From assembly GCA_025786725.1 (NCBI GenBank), contig JAHLTZ010000004.1, forward strand, positions 682,001 to 746,000: a stretch of DNA of 64,000 bases, in the 5' to 3' direction. Below are positions 1-13,432 of the stretch, piece after piece (position 1 is the first letter of the stretch; the number at the start of each line of letters is the position of its first letter). The notes below the pieces were generated by a model, which saw only the letters and a list, made by a program, of their open reading frames with translations, ran no database searches and was not told where the DNA came from. The position numbers and the translations under genes were made by a program. This DNA is from Syncephalis fuscata. Taxonomy: Eukaryota; Zoopagomycota; Zoopagomycetes; Zoopagales; Piptocephalidaceae.

Positions 1-2115
1 CACGTAGCTGACGATTGCTTACTCGTTGCCAATAGGATGCCTTTGACTTAGGTAATGGCAATCGACCACGAATACGATGCGTGCCGGTGCCAGGCTGCCA
101 AACCGATAGTAGCAATAGTGCCCAACAACGTAATGTATGTGCCAAGTACAGTAGAATGCAAGCCAGTAAAGACAATGATTCTTTTGCACGTAGCTCTGGA
201 CTATCGACAATAATGTCGTGTAGCAAGGCAAGCAGTGCACTTAATGCGCCAAATCCGCACAAAAGAGAGACCTAAGTATGTATTATTTAGATAATGGACA
301 TTAAAAGTATTTAATAATACTTACTTCAGTATAGGGACGATGCTTGCCGCGGGGACGGACTACAAGGTGTCTTACCATATGGAAGCACCAAATACCTACA
401 CTGTGTGTTAACACGTCTATTATTACTGTTGTTGGCAAGCTTACCAAAGGCTGAAAATAATCCAATGGACATGATGGCAATGCCTTTCAGGGCCCAGCTA
501 TACGATATGGCCCAAGGTGGAAGAGCAAAGGTAAGCGTGCGATAAAACAGAAGTAGCTTGAATCGGAAGGCAAAGCTGCCAAATGCTGAGATAATTACAG
601 CTAAAACAAGACTGCCCAGTATAAAGGACATGCACTGGGCGTGGAATCGAGCTAATACACATGCACTAATTATTATAAATAAGTATAAGGTTTTCGTGAT
701 AATTATAATTAATTACCGACGAATGATTACAGATATCAATACAAGACCATCGATTAGAAACGCAACCATACGCATCATCATATCAGGATCTATGAATCTT
801 GGTAATACAAACGAGATGGATACAGCTAAATTATATGGCTTAGCTTTTGCACAAAATAGTAGCTGGCAAACTTACTAATGGTGACTATCCAAGCAATGAT
901 TAAATCACAAAGAGAAATGGTGAATCCAAGGTTGAAGCAACAGCTTAGTACAAAGCTGAAGATCATTGTAATGATCATGCTGATAATAAGCTTTTAAACT
1001 AAGCTATTAGATAGATGTGGATTAATAAAAGGTATAGCTACTTACAATTGCAAAAAAGATCCAACCAGATATCCTACAGCCACGCGTATATAGTTCTTGC
1101 ATTTCAGGTTGAGTAGGCACTTCTAATAAACGATGCGTATTTATTACTACATGTTTAACGTGTCATTTTCTCTATTTCACTTACCATCTATGATAGCAAA
1201 ATCAAATTTAAGAGCTGCAGCTCGAGCCATATCTGGATTTGCTGTAGTCTCCATAAGGCGATCGGTCACTGGACTAGGTGCCACCGCAATAACGCGAGAG
1301 TCAGGAGATAGACCAGGCTCTTTTTTATCCTTTAGTTGGCGGGTAAGGGCAGCCATTTGACGTGAAAATCCGTCAGGATCACTAGACGAGTCGGTGACAT
1401 TTAGCGCTGACTGAGAAGATGGTGGTTCATTATTGATCTCGTTGGATTTTGTTGAAGGCAATGTAATAATCGTTTGAACAGGAGGACATTTTGCCTTGTT
1501 TAGTCTAATTATGAGTCTGGAAAGAGCATCTTCCAAGGTTTTATAACATAAACACTGGCCATTACAGTGGACGGTGGGACGTAATTTGGTGTCGGGCGGT
1601 GTTTGTGTACTATTATGACTAGAGGTAGGCAATGACTGTGACGGTGGTATGATGACTGGATAATTTTGCGCAAATAGAGCGTTAACCGATGGGTCTGGCT
1701 GAACTAGTAAGCCCAACTGCTTGATACCAGCCATAAAACTGTCTTGTTGATCACATTCTAGCTGTGTCACATTGATATTTGTTTGGAAACAGCCAGTCGC
1801 ATTTTCAGTACGAGTTATTTTGATCGGTAAAAGAAAGCCATTTTTGGCGGTATCAATTCCTTGACTGTCTTCTGACGAATTGCCAAGCAAAATGATGCTA
1901 TTTGGCAATTTCATTTGTTGGCCACCCAGATTTAAAGACAATGTAACAAGGGGGAAATTTCCGGTAGAGGGCGAAGCATCAACATTAGCCACGTTCAGAA
2001 GAGATGTTGTAAAAAGCAGTATGCTTAAAGAATAAAGGAATAACATGAAGCGGCGATACATTGCTGTTTTGATCATGCTAAAGTGTGAATGTACTGCAAT
2101 CGAAAGGATTGCCAT
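1..2115 (-). CDS. 7TM membrane protein with large N-terminal ectodomain (partial, runs off left edge)
   Basis: Multi-exon gene on the minus strand. The first exon (1185-2115) encodes an N-terminal hydrophobic segment, which would work as a signal peptide best if translation starts at Met14 or Met19. It is followed by a roughly 250-residue ectodomain rich in Asn/Ser/Thr and with several Cys. A second exon (1046-1122) brings the chain to the first membrane helix (motif GCRISGWIFFAI). Further exons at about 880-985, 720-815, 330-670 and 20-275 encode hydrophobic helices. The last visible donor (GTAAGC) is near position 20, so the 3' end is missing. Layout and the exon junction before helix 1 match the complete gene at 55468-57364, so I treat them as paralogues. 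I do not recognise the family; a receptor role is inference from topology. Exon joins near 430-470 are uncertain. Confidence 0.6.
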
Positions 2116-3410
2116 TTTAACTGGTACGCTAAACAGTAGCGACCAGAGATGCTATGAAACAGAGAAATATGCTATGCACAAATAAACAAACAACGGCTTG
2201 CAGTTCTACAAATGACACTTGAAGACGATAAATAAGCTATCGCCTACACAAGCGAGTGAAGTAGATATGCCGTAATGCAGACTAGGAATGCTATTAGAAA
2301 GATGAAGGTGAAGATGCCGTGTCAACACGGCACGACAGCGATGTCAATATCAATGGCAATAGCAATGGCCGCGGATCAATAGTGACGTGATGAGACGACA
2401 CGGGATGACGAAAGTACGAAAGCGAGCCAGCGCAGATTGAAAACAGGAAACACACGAAATAGTACACAGAAGCTAACCGCAAAGTGCAGCTACCAGAGCT
2501 ACAATAAACGAAGTATGAACAAATATGAGCAGAAAAGGCACGGCAAAGATGAAAATGCAGCAAGGCCATTGAATGTTTCTGGCTCGCTTTTACACTAGCT
2601 GCCGAGCAGAGCCGCATGGAAGGCAAGCATTACGCAAAAACAGGAACACCAAGAAACTATCATGCGTTTGACTGCATGTTAATGTGTGCATGCTTTCAAA
2701 CAACAGTCAGCCTTGGGCCGGCAAACAGTCACGTTATATCACAGTAACTTTTGAACGACATTGTCCATCAGACTCTATTTATCATAAATATTAGACCGGG
2801 CTAATTGTTCCCAAATTTTACTCAATAATATTAGTTTTATTATTAGCTGTTTGCTCTAAAGTTATCACGCTGCTGTAAGAAGTTCCTTTACTGCATGCTA
2901 CCTTTGCCGCTACCTTTGTAGTTGTGCAGCTGATGCGGATACCAAATTAACATTTTCTTTTTAAAGTAAACAAATTGTTATTTTCTCACATAGTATCAAT
3001 AAAGCTCGGCATTGCTTATTAAAGACAAATAAATGGACACACTATTAAATAATAAACAAACAACTATATAACATTTGAGTTTATATAAATATTACATTAT
3101 AGAATATTGGCGTTGTATCAATTAACAAAATAATAATAAACCAAATCACTAGTTAATTAATATAATACTTTTTAGCTTAAATATACTATTTTAACAGTGC
3201 TATAATTAGCAGCAATTTTGGTTAATTCCACTGTAAATGTAAATGCTACATTGTCAAAAGAGTCATGAATAAATTACAGATAATAGCTAAAGCTGTTTTA
3301 TTTATTATTATTATCAATCTATTTAATTCGATACAAATGACTCAACAGCAATGATGTTTATTGGGGGAAATAATATTTTAACTTGTAACAACTCAATCGT
3401 ACGTAACCAT
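2116..3410. other. Intergenic region between the 7TM gene and serine dehydratase
   Basis: No supportable gene. The part next to 2115 is less AT-rich and contains a perfect 8-bp palindrome with a 2-nt centre at 2315-2332. The rest (about 2750-3400) is AT-rich and probably holds the serine dehydratase 3' flank. Confidence 0.5.
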
Positions 3411-5863
3411 TTAGCATACGGGTACATTTACTGCAAGACCGCCCTGCGATGTCTCTTTGTACTGTTGAAAATAAAAACATTATTAGCACGCTTTCTATGA
3501 CATATCAGTTCGTGTGCACGTAATAACACTTACTTTGCTTTGCATGTCAATACCCGTCTGTCGCATGGTCTCAATAACTTGATCTAATGTAACACTGTGT
3601 CCATTCGCCATTAGCTATCGTATAATCATGCCATATCTACTTACCGATGGCTGCCGTCCTCATTCAAAGCTAGCTGGGCAGCAGTGACGGCTTTAACAGC
3701 GCCTAGTGCATTTCGTTCAATACAAGGAATTTGCACCAGTCCGTCTACAATGGATATTAATATTGTATATACTGCAAATACTTATCACACTACTTACCTA
3801 CTGGATCACACGTCAATCCTAGATTATGTTCCTATAGTTTTCATTGTTATAATAAATAAGCTAGTGGTTTAAATATGTAAATAAAACGACTGTAACATTA
3901 CCATGCCAATTTCAGCAGCATTTTCAATCTGCTCTACTGTGCCACCCATGACTGCGGCAAATCCAGCTGCGCTCATGCTACAGGCTACACCCACTTCGCC
4001 TACATTGATTATAAAATAGCCAGTTAGCTATAAGACTAGTATAGGGCGCTATCATCATCTATTTACCTTGACAGCCCATTTCAGCAGCACTAATACTGGC
4101 CCCTCGTTTATAAAGCATGCCGATTGCGGCGGCGGTAAAAAGAAACTCTAAAATATCGTTTTCAGGATTATCGGATATAAATTCCAAATAGTATTTGAGC
4201 ACGGCAGGAATAACTCCAGCGGCTCCATTGGTGGGTGCGGTTACTACTCGTCCACCGGCCGCATTCTCCTCATTTACCGCTATAGCATAAACGGACAAAT
4301 AGTCAAGTGCCGGTAGTTGCATGCGTTTTCGTTGTCGGCGTGGCATAGAGCTAACATCGTGCAGTCCTCTGCTAGATGCAGCAGCTGGTACGGAATTTAA
4401 AGCACCGTTTGCTGAACTATTGCTTTGGCCAAAGCTGCCAGGAAGCTGTTGTTCATGAAAACCAATACCACCGGTTGATTTGAATAATCCTCGTAGTAGA
4501 TTATTATAAAGCCGTGGTGCTCTACGGCGCGCCTTAATACTTCCAGGTAGATGTGTTTCTTGTGAAAGACACCCATTACGAATAGAGTTGTCCATGCAAC
4601 GCCATATATCAAGGGTGCGCGCTTTAATTTCTGCTGGACTACGCCATCTCAGTTCGTTTTCGTAGACTACTTGAGCAATAGTCATGCGTTCACGTCGACA
4701 CACGTCTAAAAGCTGTTCGGCATTGACAAAAGGAAGGGCAGTGGCCACCACGTCCTGTTCTTTACGCGTCTCAGCCACAGCTTCATTATTGTGCTCTTTT
4801 AATTCCGATTTGTAAAATAGATTTTCGCCATGTGCAACTTGAGTTTTCTCATTGACAACAAATCCACCACCAATAGAGAAAAACTCATTGGTGGCAAGCA
4901 AATCACCGGCATCAGTGTAGACGGTAAATCTCAGTCCATTTGGATGCTGAGGAAGTGAATCAAAATAATGCACTCGCATATCCTCCTTGGGATTAAACGG
5001 AATACTGTGGCTACCATTTAGTGTAATTCGATTAGTGATATCCATATCATTAACGCGGGAAATAATTGTATTCGTTTCCACGGATTCCGGGGCCTCGCCT
5101 TCAAGTCCTGTATACAATAATTACACATTTAATTAATAAACAACAACACAACCTTTTACTGCACTTGCCCATTAGAATGGCATTAGGCGTGCCATGTCCA
5201 ACACCAGTGAGTGCTAATGAGCCATAGACATCGATTCGTAGACGAGCCACCTGAACAAACAATCTGTATCAATAATGATTCTAGTAAGCATGTATTAATG
5301 TATTTACTTTATCCAATACATTGTGTTCTTCCAAATCATTAATAAAGATCTTGGCCGCTCGCATTGGACCTACAGTGTGACTGGTTCTAACTGGTTAGTT
5401 GCATGGACAATTATTAGTCAATGAGTTACCTCGACGATGGTCCAATGCCAATTGAGAACAAATCAAAAGTTGAGACAACAGCATGATGTACATCCTACAA
5501 ATGTTGCAGTCAACAGCTGTGGACTATCAGCAAATACAGCTTAGTGCTTACCGTGTCAGATTCGGCCTGACCTCGCTGCGTGGATATACGACGATGGAGT
5601 AGCTGAATAAATGGAGGCGGGTTTGCAATAAGCGACACGTCAACGGCCCTCAGCGAAGGAATACTGCTGTAGCCGGCCGAGGTAGGAGCAATAGCGGCCA
5701 TGGGACGCGCTGGATGCGCTCTTCTGCCAACAATACCAGCAACTGAACGACGCGCTCCTCCTCCATTTGGCGTGTAGACTGCAGTGGAAGAAGGGACGGC
5801 CCACTCACGGAACGGCCGAGTAATGCGAATGTAGTTAGGAAAGCGGCGAGCTGTCACTGACAT
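3411..5863 (-). CDS. L-serine dehydratase (iron-sulfur, single-chain bacterial/fungal type)
   Basis: Deaminates L-serine to pyruvate and ammonia using a [4Fe-4S] cluster. Eight or so exons: the first is 5552-5863 and the large central exon is 4067-5107. The N-terminal half carries [15 protein letters not shown], the beta-domain signature. The C-terminal half carries [17 protein letters not shown] and [15 protein letters not shown], which supply the three cluster cysteines. The protein ends [15 protein letters not shown], the typical family tail with the C-terminal Cys that reaches the active site. All key residues are present and it appears full length. The first ~100 residues are Arg/Ser/Ala-rich before the conserved start, possibly a mitochondrial presequence (inference). 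One intron (5108-5168) has a GC donor (GCAAGT). The central exon contains a low-complexity insert (about 4330-4560). Confidence 0.93.
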
Positions 5864-8123
5864 TGTAGTAATGCAAAATAAATGAACTTGAAAAGTCTAG
5901 CAAGCAAACAAATTAGTGTTCGTTAAAAAGCTGCTTTGGGACAATGGCAGTAGTTATCGTGCCAATAACCAAGTAGCTGCGTTGATAAAAAAACAACAAA
6001 AGTGATAAGGCAGCTTCAGAACACAGCACTCCATTCAATGTCCACGCTCACCCTGACATCCGCCATTTCTCTTTTTTCTCTTCATATTGCAACAGATACA
6101 CGTGGTTGATTTTTGGTCGGATCGAGTAGACAATGGTGTAAATGTACATATAAAGAATTTTTGTCACCGAGTCATTGTATATTGGGGTAATAAGGCCTTA
6201 TAGGCACAACTAATAGAATTTATTGATCGAAGTAATCCCACGCCTCGATTATTCTCAGGATAATTGGAGTCAAATGAATATTGAGCCAACAATGATTTAA
6301 TGTTTGTTTGGCTGCATACTGAAATTAATTTAAAACTCAGGACTGTTACCAAGTTCCAATTCTTGTCTAGCGTAACTTGAGCAGTTTACTCATGTATCTA
6401 CAAGCTGTAAGAATACTAAAAATAATTAAACAATCGACTACATTTTAATTAAATACTTTAAAAAAGTAAAGCAATGTACCTCTATAGATAATGTATTACA
6501 ACAGGTCTAAATAGCTACATACAAGTTTATATTCCCCAGTACACAATAGGTATTTATTCATGCGTACTCAATATTTATATTAATGGCATCAGTTTTCTAT
6601 AATAAATCTATTGAATACATATAAATTTTACTGCACTTATACAACATATTCATATATCATCTATCCAGTAAATAATTACTTTACTTTAATGTGTATTGCT
6701 GTTGCCGCATTCATTATTTTCCTAATAAATATGTTTTGTGATAATGAATTGTGGTGTTGCTTAAACTTTGTTTTAGTGTATTTATTCATTTACTATTAAT
6801 CTGTTCTATGATGTACCGACATGCTGGGTAGATTGGCTTTTAGTATTTACACTTCATTTATTAATGAATTAAACTCGGCTGTTTATAAATATTGACTGAC
6901 AGGCTCACAGCTTACAGTCTACATCATCACGTTTCCCTTTCTCTTTCTTCACACTTGACAGGATATATGCATTATCTACTGACCGCACACCATTGATAAA
7001 AATGCTTGTTTATTGCCAACTATATTTGGCGTATATTTAATCCATTCTATTTATTGCATTGTCATACACACTACAACTCTACCAGCAGTATTTACACATT
7101 TCTAATTGTTTATTCATATTGTTTTATATTATTATTTACTTTACTAATTAAGCGTTATTGATAAAAAAGAAAACTTTAACATTTTAATTTATAACTAAGA
7201 ATAAGTTTAGCAATTAATCATGATGCGTCATAATATTGCAATGTCTCCGTGATGCTGCCAATTATCCGTAGATTATAAAACTGTTTGAAATTCAGGTTTT
7301 TCTAATCTATAATTTTGTTTCAGTCACTGGCCTTTAGTTGTTAACAGGTTTAGCAGCGCTCCTACAATAAAATAATTAGTCATAATCTGGATTCATCATT
7401 TACCTCATTTGCTTCATATCTATGCACTAAAATGGCTTTTGAAACTTTATAGTACAAACACCCAAATACCCAAAGCCAATCAAAAGGGCCGGCTTTGCTA
7501 TTTTCGTGCATTCAATACACCGGGTTTCCTCTGTCCAGATCTGTCTGTACACATTTATTAACAATTTGTAAAAACACTTTTTGCTTATTAGTCGTTCGTA
7601 TTTTAATATCTTTGCTTTGCTTCATCACAATAAAGCATATACAATTTACCTAAATAGAGCCATAATCACTTTAGAAACTTACAATGGCTCGCTACGTTTG
7701 GAATATATTGTTTTAAATTCAGTAGCCAGCCTTTATACGCCATTCCCAGTGACTTCTTGTTTTAGTCTATCATATGTCATAGAATAGAACGGAGTATTCT
7801 GGAAAGTTGGTTTGACGTTGCAGGTCCCGCTCGTTTGTTATCCGAAACTTTGTGGGTGTTAGCTGGTATTGTTGAGAAATCCTCAATTATCACTATGTTT
7901 CAAGCAAAACGTTTTTAAGCCATTTTAAACCGTGTCCATTGTTCGTTACTCACCTGTTTCTTTATTCGTCTACCTCAAAGTGATACGGTGCCTAGTCATA
8001 ACACGTAGTCGTAGAAGCCGCCGGCCGACACGGCTGTCGATTTAGTCTGCCAATCTATTTATCGACATACCATTTTGGACTTTTCCCGCTAACTTGACCT
8101 TTTACTTCGCCAATTTACACCAA
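5864..8123. other. AT-rich intergenic region
   Basis: No gene found on either strand; only short AT-driven open frames. It contains one copy of a ~190-bp dispersed repeat (6781-6972). The 300 bp before 8124 is probably the promoter of the next gene. Confidence 0.5.
6781..6972 (+). repeat. Dispersed repeat R1, copy 1
   Basis: About 190 bp that align without gaps, roughly 90% identical by eye, to 26171-26362. Both copies contain CTCGGCTGTTTATAAATATT followed by a pyrimidine-rich tract and CACTTGACAG. Neither copy lies in a recognisable gene. Confidence 0.85.
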
Positions 8124-9194
8124 ATGGCTGGCACCAATATATTTTACGAATCGCCCAAACAAATACGCACGATGTATATGTCGCTGCTGGCAGTGACTGT
8201 AATGTCTTTTTTAGTTTTCCGCAATCTTATCATCTGTTCTCGACTACTCATTTCCAGCCGACGGTCTGTCTATGTACTTAGCTTTCTTCAATCTCTTTTA
8301 AGCATAGTATGTGTCCTGGGCTCTTTAACACGTTTAGCTGCACCATGGCTGCTGTCGTGTACAGCCTTGGGATATATTTTACTTGGTTCAATAACGCTTA
8401 GTGAACCAATAATCTCTTACATACTACTTGCGAAGGCTTGTGCCATTCAAAGGCGTCGCTTTATCGCACTCATAGGCAAAGCGTTTATTGCTCTTGCATG
8501 CTTAGTGCAAATGGCGGGATTTAAGTTTCTTTATTTGAAAGGACAAAGCAGCGTGAGATGCACGTGGATCCCCGACTCCAAATGGATACTCGCCAAGTGT
8601 CTTATTGATTTGGTCAACACAACCTTTCTGTCGGTCTGTTTTCTAAGTGTAATGCAGCGCTACCGTGATCAGGCTGATCATTGTATGGAACGTGCATTTC
8701 GTCGATTGATCCGTGACGGCTACCTTTACGCCGGCTGTGTTATCATCATCAAATTGGCGATCACATTGATTATTCTCTTTTCGTCTTATGGCACATGGAG
8801 CACCCACCTTATGGGCATTGACTGTAAGTAACCACACCAAGTCGCACAAGCTTGGTACTAACACTGTAATACAGATCTTGCTGCATCTACGCTACTGGTA
8901 TATCAACTGGCGCAATCGCTCGAATCAAAGCCCACCCGATTGGGGCATTCGCGCCCTAATGCCGACAATGTGCGTGTAAAATCGATCACAATTGCTGAGA
9001 AACGCCAAAAATCGATCAAGAGCCTGCACGTACTTCGTTTTTCCAAACATCCCAGTCAACAAATACTAAGTCCGTCAGCACTTCACATCATTTTGTCGCC
9101 TATTGTACCGTCAACGCCAATGAACTTTGATTTTTTAACATCATCACCAAAAATGAAATACCAAAAAGCTTCTCACCATTCACGATATAAATAA
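8124..9194 (+). CDS. Seven-helix membrane protein of unknown family (tandem paralogue 1)
   Basis: Two exons (8124-8823 and 8875-9194) join in phase to give about 339 residues. I chose the ATG at 8124 because the frame upstream lacks one. Seven hydrophobic helices follow a short N-terminus; the intron falls inside the last helix region. The C-terminal tail of about 90 residues is basic and Ser-rich and presumably cytoplasmic. Conserved with the next gene: LVFxN..xCxR in helix 1, PWLxxC before helix 3, a CxWxPxSxW loop and KCxIDxVNxxFLSxC in helix 5. The two loop cysteines could form a disulfide, as in many receptors (inference). I do not recognise the family. The layout suggests a receptor or sensor, but no ligand or G-protein motif is visible. 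Confidence 0.75.
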
Positions 9195-11133
9195 ACATAT
9201 GATTTTCGATCACAAACTTTTTTAAAAGCCGAAAAATGCTTTATTCCTATCTTGACCGCCAAAAATCACTTTCAAAGTCTAGGAGGAATTGTGTGAAGTC
9301 AAGTAATAGTAATAAGGGTGTTTTATTAGCCTATAGACTGGTATTACAATACTTTACCATAGTAGACACTGTAATCTGTAGTTTCAACTAATCAATCCCA
9401 TTTTTATTAAATGTTGTAATAAAAATAGATACAAATGACAAATAATGGTTTAAATATAACTCGATTTAATCGACTATTATGCCTGATTGCGTAGAAAGGC
9501 CGTTTATTATACCGGCCGTTTTCTTATTGAAAAATAGCAATTTATTTTACATTTTTGATGAAACTAATGTTCGATCAGTACAAGAGATATGGGTATTGTT
9601 TTAAATTGTATATTTTGACTAATAATGTGAAAATAAATGGAACAAAAAGAGCCAGAAAAAAGATATTAGTGTATAAATAATATATGTTTTATAAATAATT
9701 ATTTGTGTAACTGAATAGTGATCCACTAAAAAAGGAAGAAAATGGCATCCAGCAAAGCTGCAAACAACAAAGAAGATGCCATATATTGTATTTGGCGATG
9801 CACTGTTTGACAAGCAAAATAATATATACAAAAGCTATTGGTCTGCTGTTGTCAACAAGTGCTGACAAATGCTGAAACGACAAGAACATCATAATAAACT
9901 TGTTGCCATTAAAATTAACAAATATATTTCTTCTTAGGTAAGTATATATTATAATCATTATTTTATTTAACAATGTGATTATTTTATAGATTTGCTATAC
10001 TTGTAAAGAAAGAAATTTAACAAAAAAGAGTGCTATAAATGATTTCCACGAACACACCACCTTAGTCTACCAAAACTGCTAGGTGGTATGGAATCGGGAT
10101 GTAAATAACAGATCAGCTGAGTTTGTCAGATTAGCTCAGATTAACACAATAACTGCCAAGAACACGGGTTCGAAATTCTGAGAAGAATGATTTGAATATT
10201 GAAGGTATGTAAAAAAAATCTATCATACTGTTACTAAATTGATAATAATCAGAATTACTTAAGAATAGTTGTCATATTTGAAACAGTGACTCAGTAAGCG
10301 TGTTTTGTTACAGTCTGCTTCCATATTTCTTGTATTTTTATGTGTATATTGTAATAAATCCTGAATCTAATACAATCTGAAATATATTGCTGCTCCTTTC
10401 TTTGGCTCATTCAGTAGCTCTTTAATTGGTACGACGAGCAGTGGTGAAACCTTTTACGGCTTTTTAGCATGAAAAAATATTCGGCGTTTCTATGTCGCCA
10501 ATAATCCCGACTCCGCTCACAAATTGCATTGAACTATTTCAAGTAACTCAGTGGTCGCACAATCAATAATATATAGGCCATAAAAGGTAACTAATTGTTG
10601 CTATTATTTTTTCATAGTGCGACATTTCCCCTATAACCAACTGTTAATTTGTTAAACTTGAATATTTTATCGTACCATCTTTTAATCAGCAATATAGAAA
10701 ATATACAAATGTCTGTGCGTTATATATATTAGATATAAAAATAAAAATAATACATTTACAGTATCAACCTGCTGACTACTAGTTTGTTTCGGTGTAGCAT
10801 GGGCTAACGCTCAATTCGGCAATTGGCATGCTTGAGCATCTACTGACACATTGTACCAAGGCCATCCCCTTTTGTATACAGTGCTGTCTTATGGTCAAAC
10901 GTAGCCACCCCCACGTAAATATCTGAGATAAATCACGGTCCTAGGAGATTTTAGGCCTCATTGCTTGGTTGTTACTTATTTATTTTATGCTCGTTCCATT
11001 TTACTTCGATTTTACTAGACATACCATAACGCCGCCAATTTTCATTCAAAAACATATAACGCAACCCATATTTATACGATCATCAACAAGTATTGCGCTG
11101 AAGCGCAGGATTATAGAATAGCAATAGTTTAGT
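9195..11133. other. AT-rich intergenic region
   Basis: No gene supported. Two overlapping minus-strand open frames at 9619-9973 have AT-driven composition and no domain. A box-B-like word (GGGTTCGAAATTC) near 10170 does not fold into a tRNA. Confidence 0.5.
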
Positions 11134-11919
11134 ATGGCTACCATTATCACTAACTCATCAAGCTTATTCTCCATTTCTGGCTATGAGAGTGAAAGACAGG
11201 CTATTTCATTTAACGGCGATCATAACGAACTGCGTAGACAGTATGCTTCGCTAGTTGTTATAACCATTCTGGCATGTCTTGTTTTCGACAATATCACAGT
11301 ATGCACACGTGCGCTTGTTCAACAGCAATCGGCCTATAACATTCTTGGGATGCTTCAGGCCTGCGCTGCCATCCCTGCGACTGTTGTTACTCTAATACGG
11401 CAAGCGGTACCTTGGCTAATTCCCTGCTGGACAGTGGGCATGAGTCTTTTTGTTGCTCTTTGTATTGGCGCACCCATCATCAACTGCATTCTAATGGAAC
11501 GTGCCTACCGCGCTCACAAGCAGATTCACTTGGCCTGGTTCGGCTTTTTGCTTACGGCTATGCTGATTGCGACAAACATTATGTCGTTCTGGGGTGTAAA
11601 CTTAACACGCGCTAGTTCCACCTCTTGTGCATGGACGCCACTTAGTTCATGGGTAATTAGCAAATGCGTTATTGATGCAGTCAATGGCCTATTTCTGTCG
11701 GCATGCTATATTGTTGCGCTGCGCCGTCGCTATAAAACGTACGGGTTATTTAGCGGTGTCAGTAAACAAAGTATGCGAGGCAGCTACTATTTTTCATTTG
11801 CTATTATTTTTTCTGGAATCGCAGTATCTTTAATGATGCTTTGGCCACCTGCAGTCCAATGGAGTACACACCTTTACTCTATACAGTTTGTTATTGCATC
11901 GACCTTGCTTGTGCACTAA
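11134..11919 (+). CDS. Seven-helix membrane protein of unknown family (tandem paralogue 2)
   Basis: Single open frame of 261 residues starting with ATG. It has seven hydrophobic segments and shares a clear pattern with 8124-9194: helix 1 LVFDNITVCTRAL, the PWLIPC motif, the CAWTPLSSW loop and KCVIDAVNGLFLSAC. The reading frame ends at TAA within or just after the last helix, where the paralogue has its intron and a 90-residue tail. So this copy either has no tail or reaches it by splicing I could not find. About 1.9 kb separates the two genes in the same orientation, consistent with an old tandem duplication. Function unknown. Confidence 0.72.
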   Translation: MATIITNSSSLFSISGYESERQAISFNGDHNELRRQYASLVVITILACLVFDNITVCTRALVQQQSAYNILGMLQACAAIPATVVTLIRQAVPWLIPCWTVGMSLFVALCIGAPIINCILMERAYRAHKQIHLAWFGFLLTAMLIATNIMSFWGVNLTRASSTSCAWTPLSSWVISKCVIDAVNGLFLSACYIVALRRRYKTYGLFSGVSKQSMRGSYYFSFAIIFSGIAVSLMMLWPPAVQWSTHLYSIQFVIASTLLVH

Positions 11920-12718
11920 CCACATACAGCAATAGACGATGCTACAAACAGCGACAGTCATTAGCCATTATACTTGGGCTAAATTGTATGTCTCTGATGA
12001 TTCTTTTAACAACTTTATTGCAGAAAACAAAGCTGTTTACACATACCACCGTTATCAAAAGTTTTAGTATTTGGAATTGAAATAGTATGCTGCTATCTAT
12101 CCGCAGGCTAGTAATGATTTATCTAAAGCTGGCACTACTGCTTACTGTCAATTCCAATTTTGTTCTGACACAATCTATCTGGTATCTCTTATATTTTATG
12201 TGCGTTTGTAATAAACCATGACAATTATGATAAAGCACAATTCGAGTAAAAATTCGAATGTTGTTATTAATTCAATGTTATTGTAATTAGCATAATTCAA
12301 CTATTGAACAAACTAATAGACCCATTAAAGTTTAGCACATAACAATATGTGATTGGATAGTACAAAGGTGCATAATTTGGGTATCAATTTATTCATAACA
12401 CATACGACACGTTCAATCAATGTCAGTATTTAGGCTGTAACATTATTAATATCATAGCAAATGTCATTAATTATTTATCATAGTTATTTTTCTTGTCAAC
12501 TGTTCGCAAAATTATAATTGTTATAATATTATTAATTAAATCAATAAATATTACTTAACATATTGATTATCCCACACGACTTTTACCATGCAAATACAGA
12601 TTTTATTTATCTTAATTTTTATTTATTTTGCTTTGAAATTTACAAATTATAATGATATATAAAAATACAATAAACCATTTACTTATTAAATATAAAATAA
12701 TTTAAAACCGCAATTTGA

Positions 12719-13150
12719 CCAAGCAACACATTATCCCGGTGTTATCCTATAACGTTAATTTATGATGCTTGTTAACATTTATCTTAATGCCCAAAATACA
12801 ATGTGTTGCTTAGTTGTATTAATTTCATAATAAACTTATTCTTTATTGTTCATCAATTAGCACAGTTTAACTATAGTAAACTGAATAACTTGCATAACAT
12901 TAAGTAAAAATAAGATAGAATTAGAAGCTAGTATACTTTATTGATATGAATAGAGATAGCATTAAATAGTAAATATGGCTAGTAATAGAACCTGAATGCT
13001 TTGTAGTGTTTCATAATTAAAGCAGCGTATTAGTTCATACAATTACACATACTTCACAACTAACAAATGTTTGCTCGTCATATCTTCTTAATAGCTGTTT
13101 ATTGCTGGTAGTTATTGCTAATACTTTATATATGTGCTATTATTGTACCC
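12719..13150 (+). repeat. Direct repeat A, left copy
   Basis: About 430 bp that align at a constant offset of 2001 bp with 14720-15151. Conserved words include CCAAGCAACA, AATACAATGTG, and TATCTTCTTAATAG near the right end. The copies are clearly diverged. Together they bracket the B repeats, like the terminal repeats of a small composite element. Confidence 0.75.
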
Positions 13151-13432
13151 GTTCTACCATATAATGTATTTATTTAACATGCTATTATAGCAATATAATC
13201 ATAATATTGAAATGGTAACAGTAATGCTATTTTGAAAAGTAATATTTTTATTTTGAATAGCTACGATTGTAGCAAAGATATTCTGCTATTGTTTATAATA
13301 GCTTGAAAATGCCGATAATGCGCTAATTTACAAATTTAAACGTGCAGCTATTATATCAATGCTACAGCAGAATAAAACAATATTAAAGCAGTTATTTAAG
13401 TATAGCTAGGTGGTCAAACACGATGGAGTGGG

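Noticed and set aside
2294-2626. 110-aa minus-strand open frame
   Set aside because: No domain, and the Cys/Ser-rich composition suggests a chance frame in a promoter region.
9619-9973. Two overlapping minus-strand open frames
   Set aside because: AT-driven composition, no domain, no splice pattern, no homologue recognised.
10130-10185. tRNA-like A box and box B (GGGTTCGAAATTC)
   Set aside because: No acceptor stem or anticodon loop can be formed. Could be a tRNA-derived relic, but not supportable.
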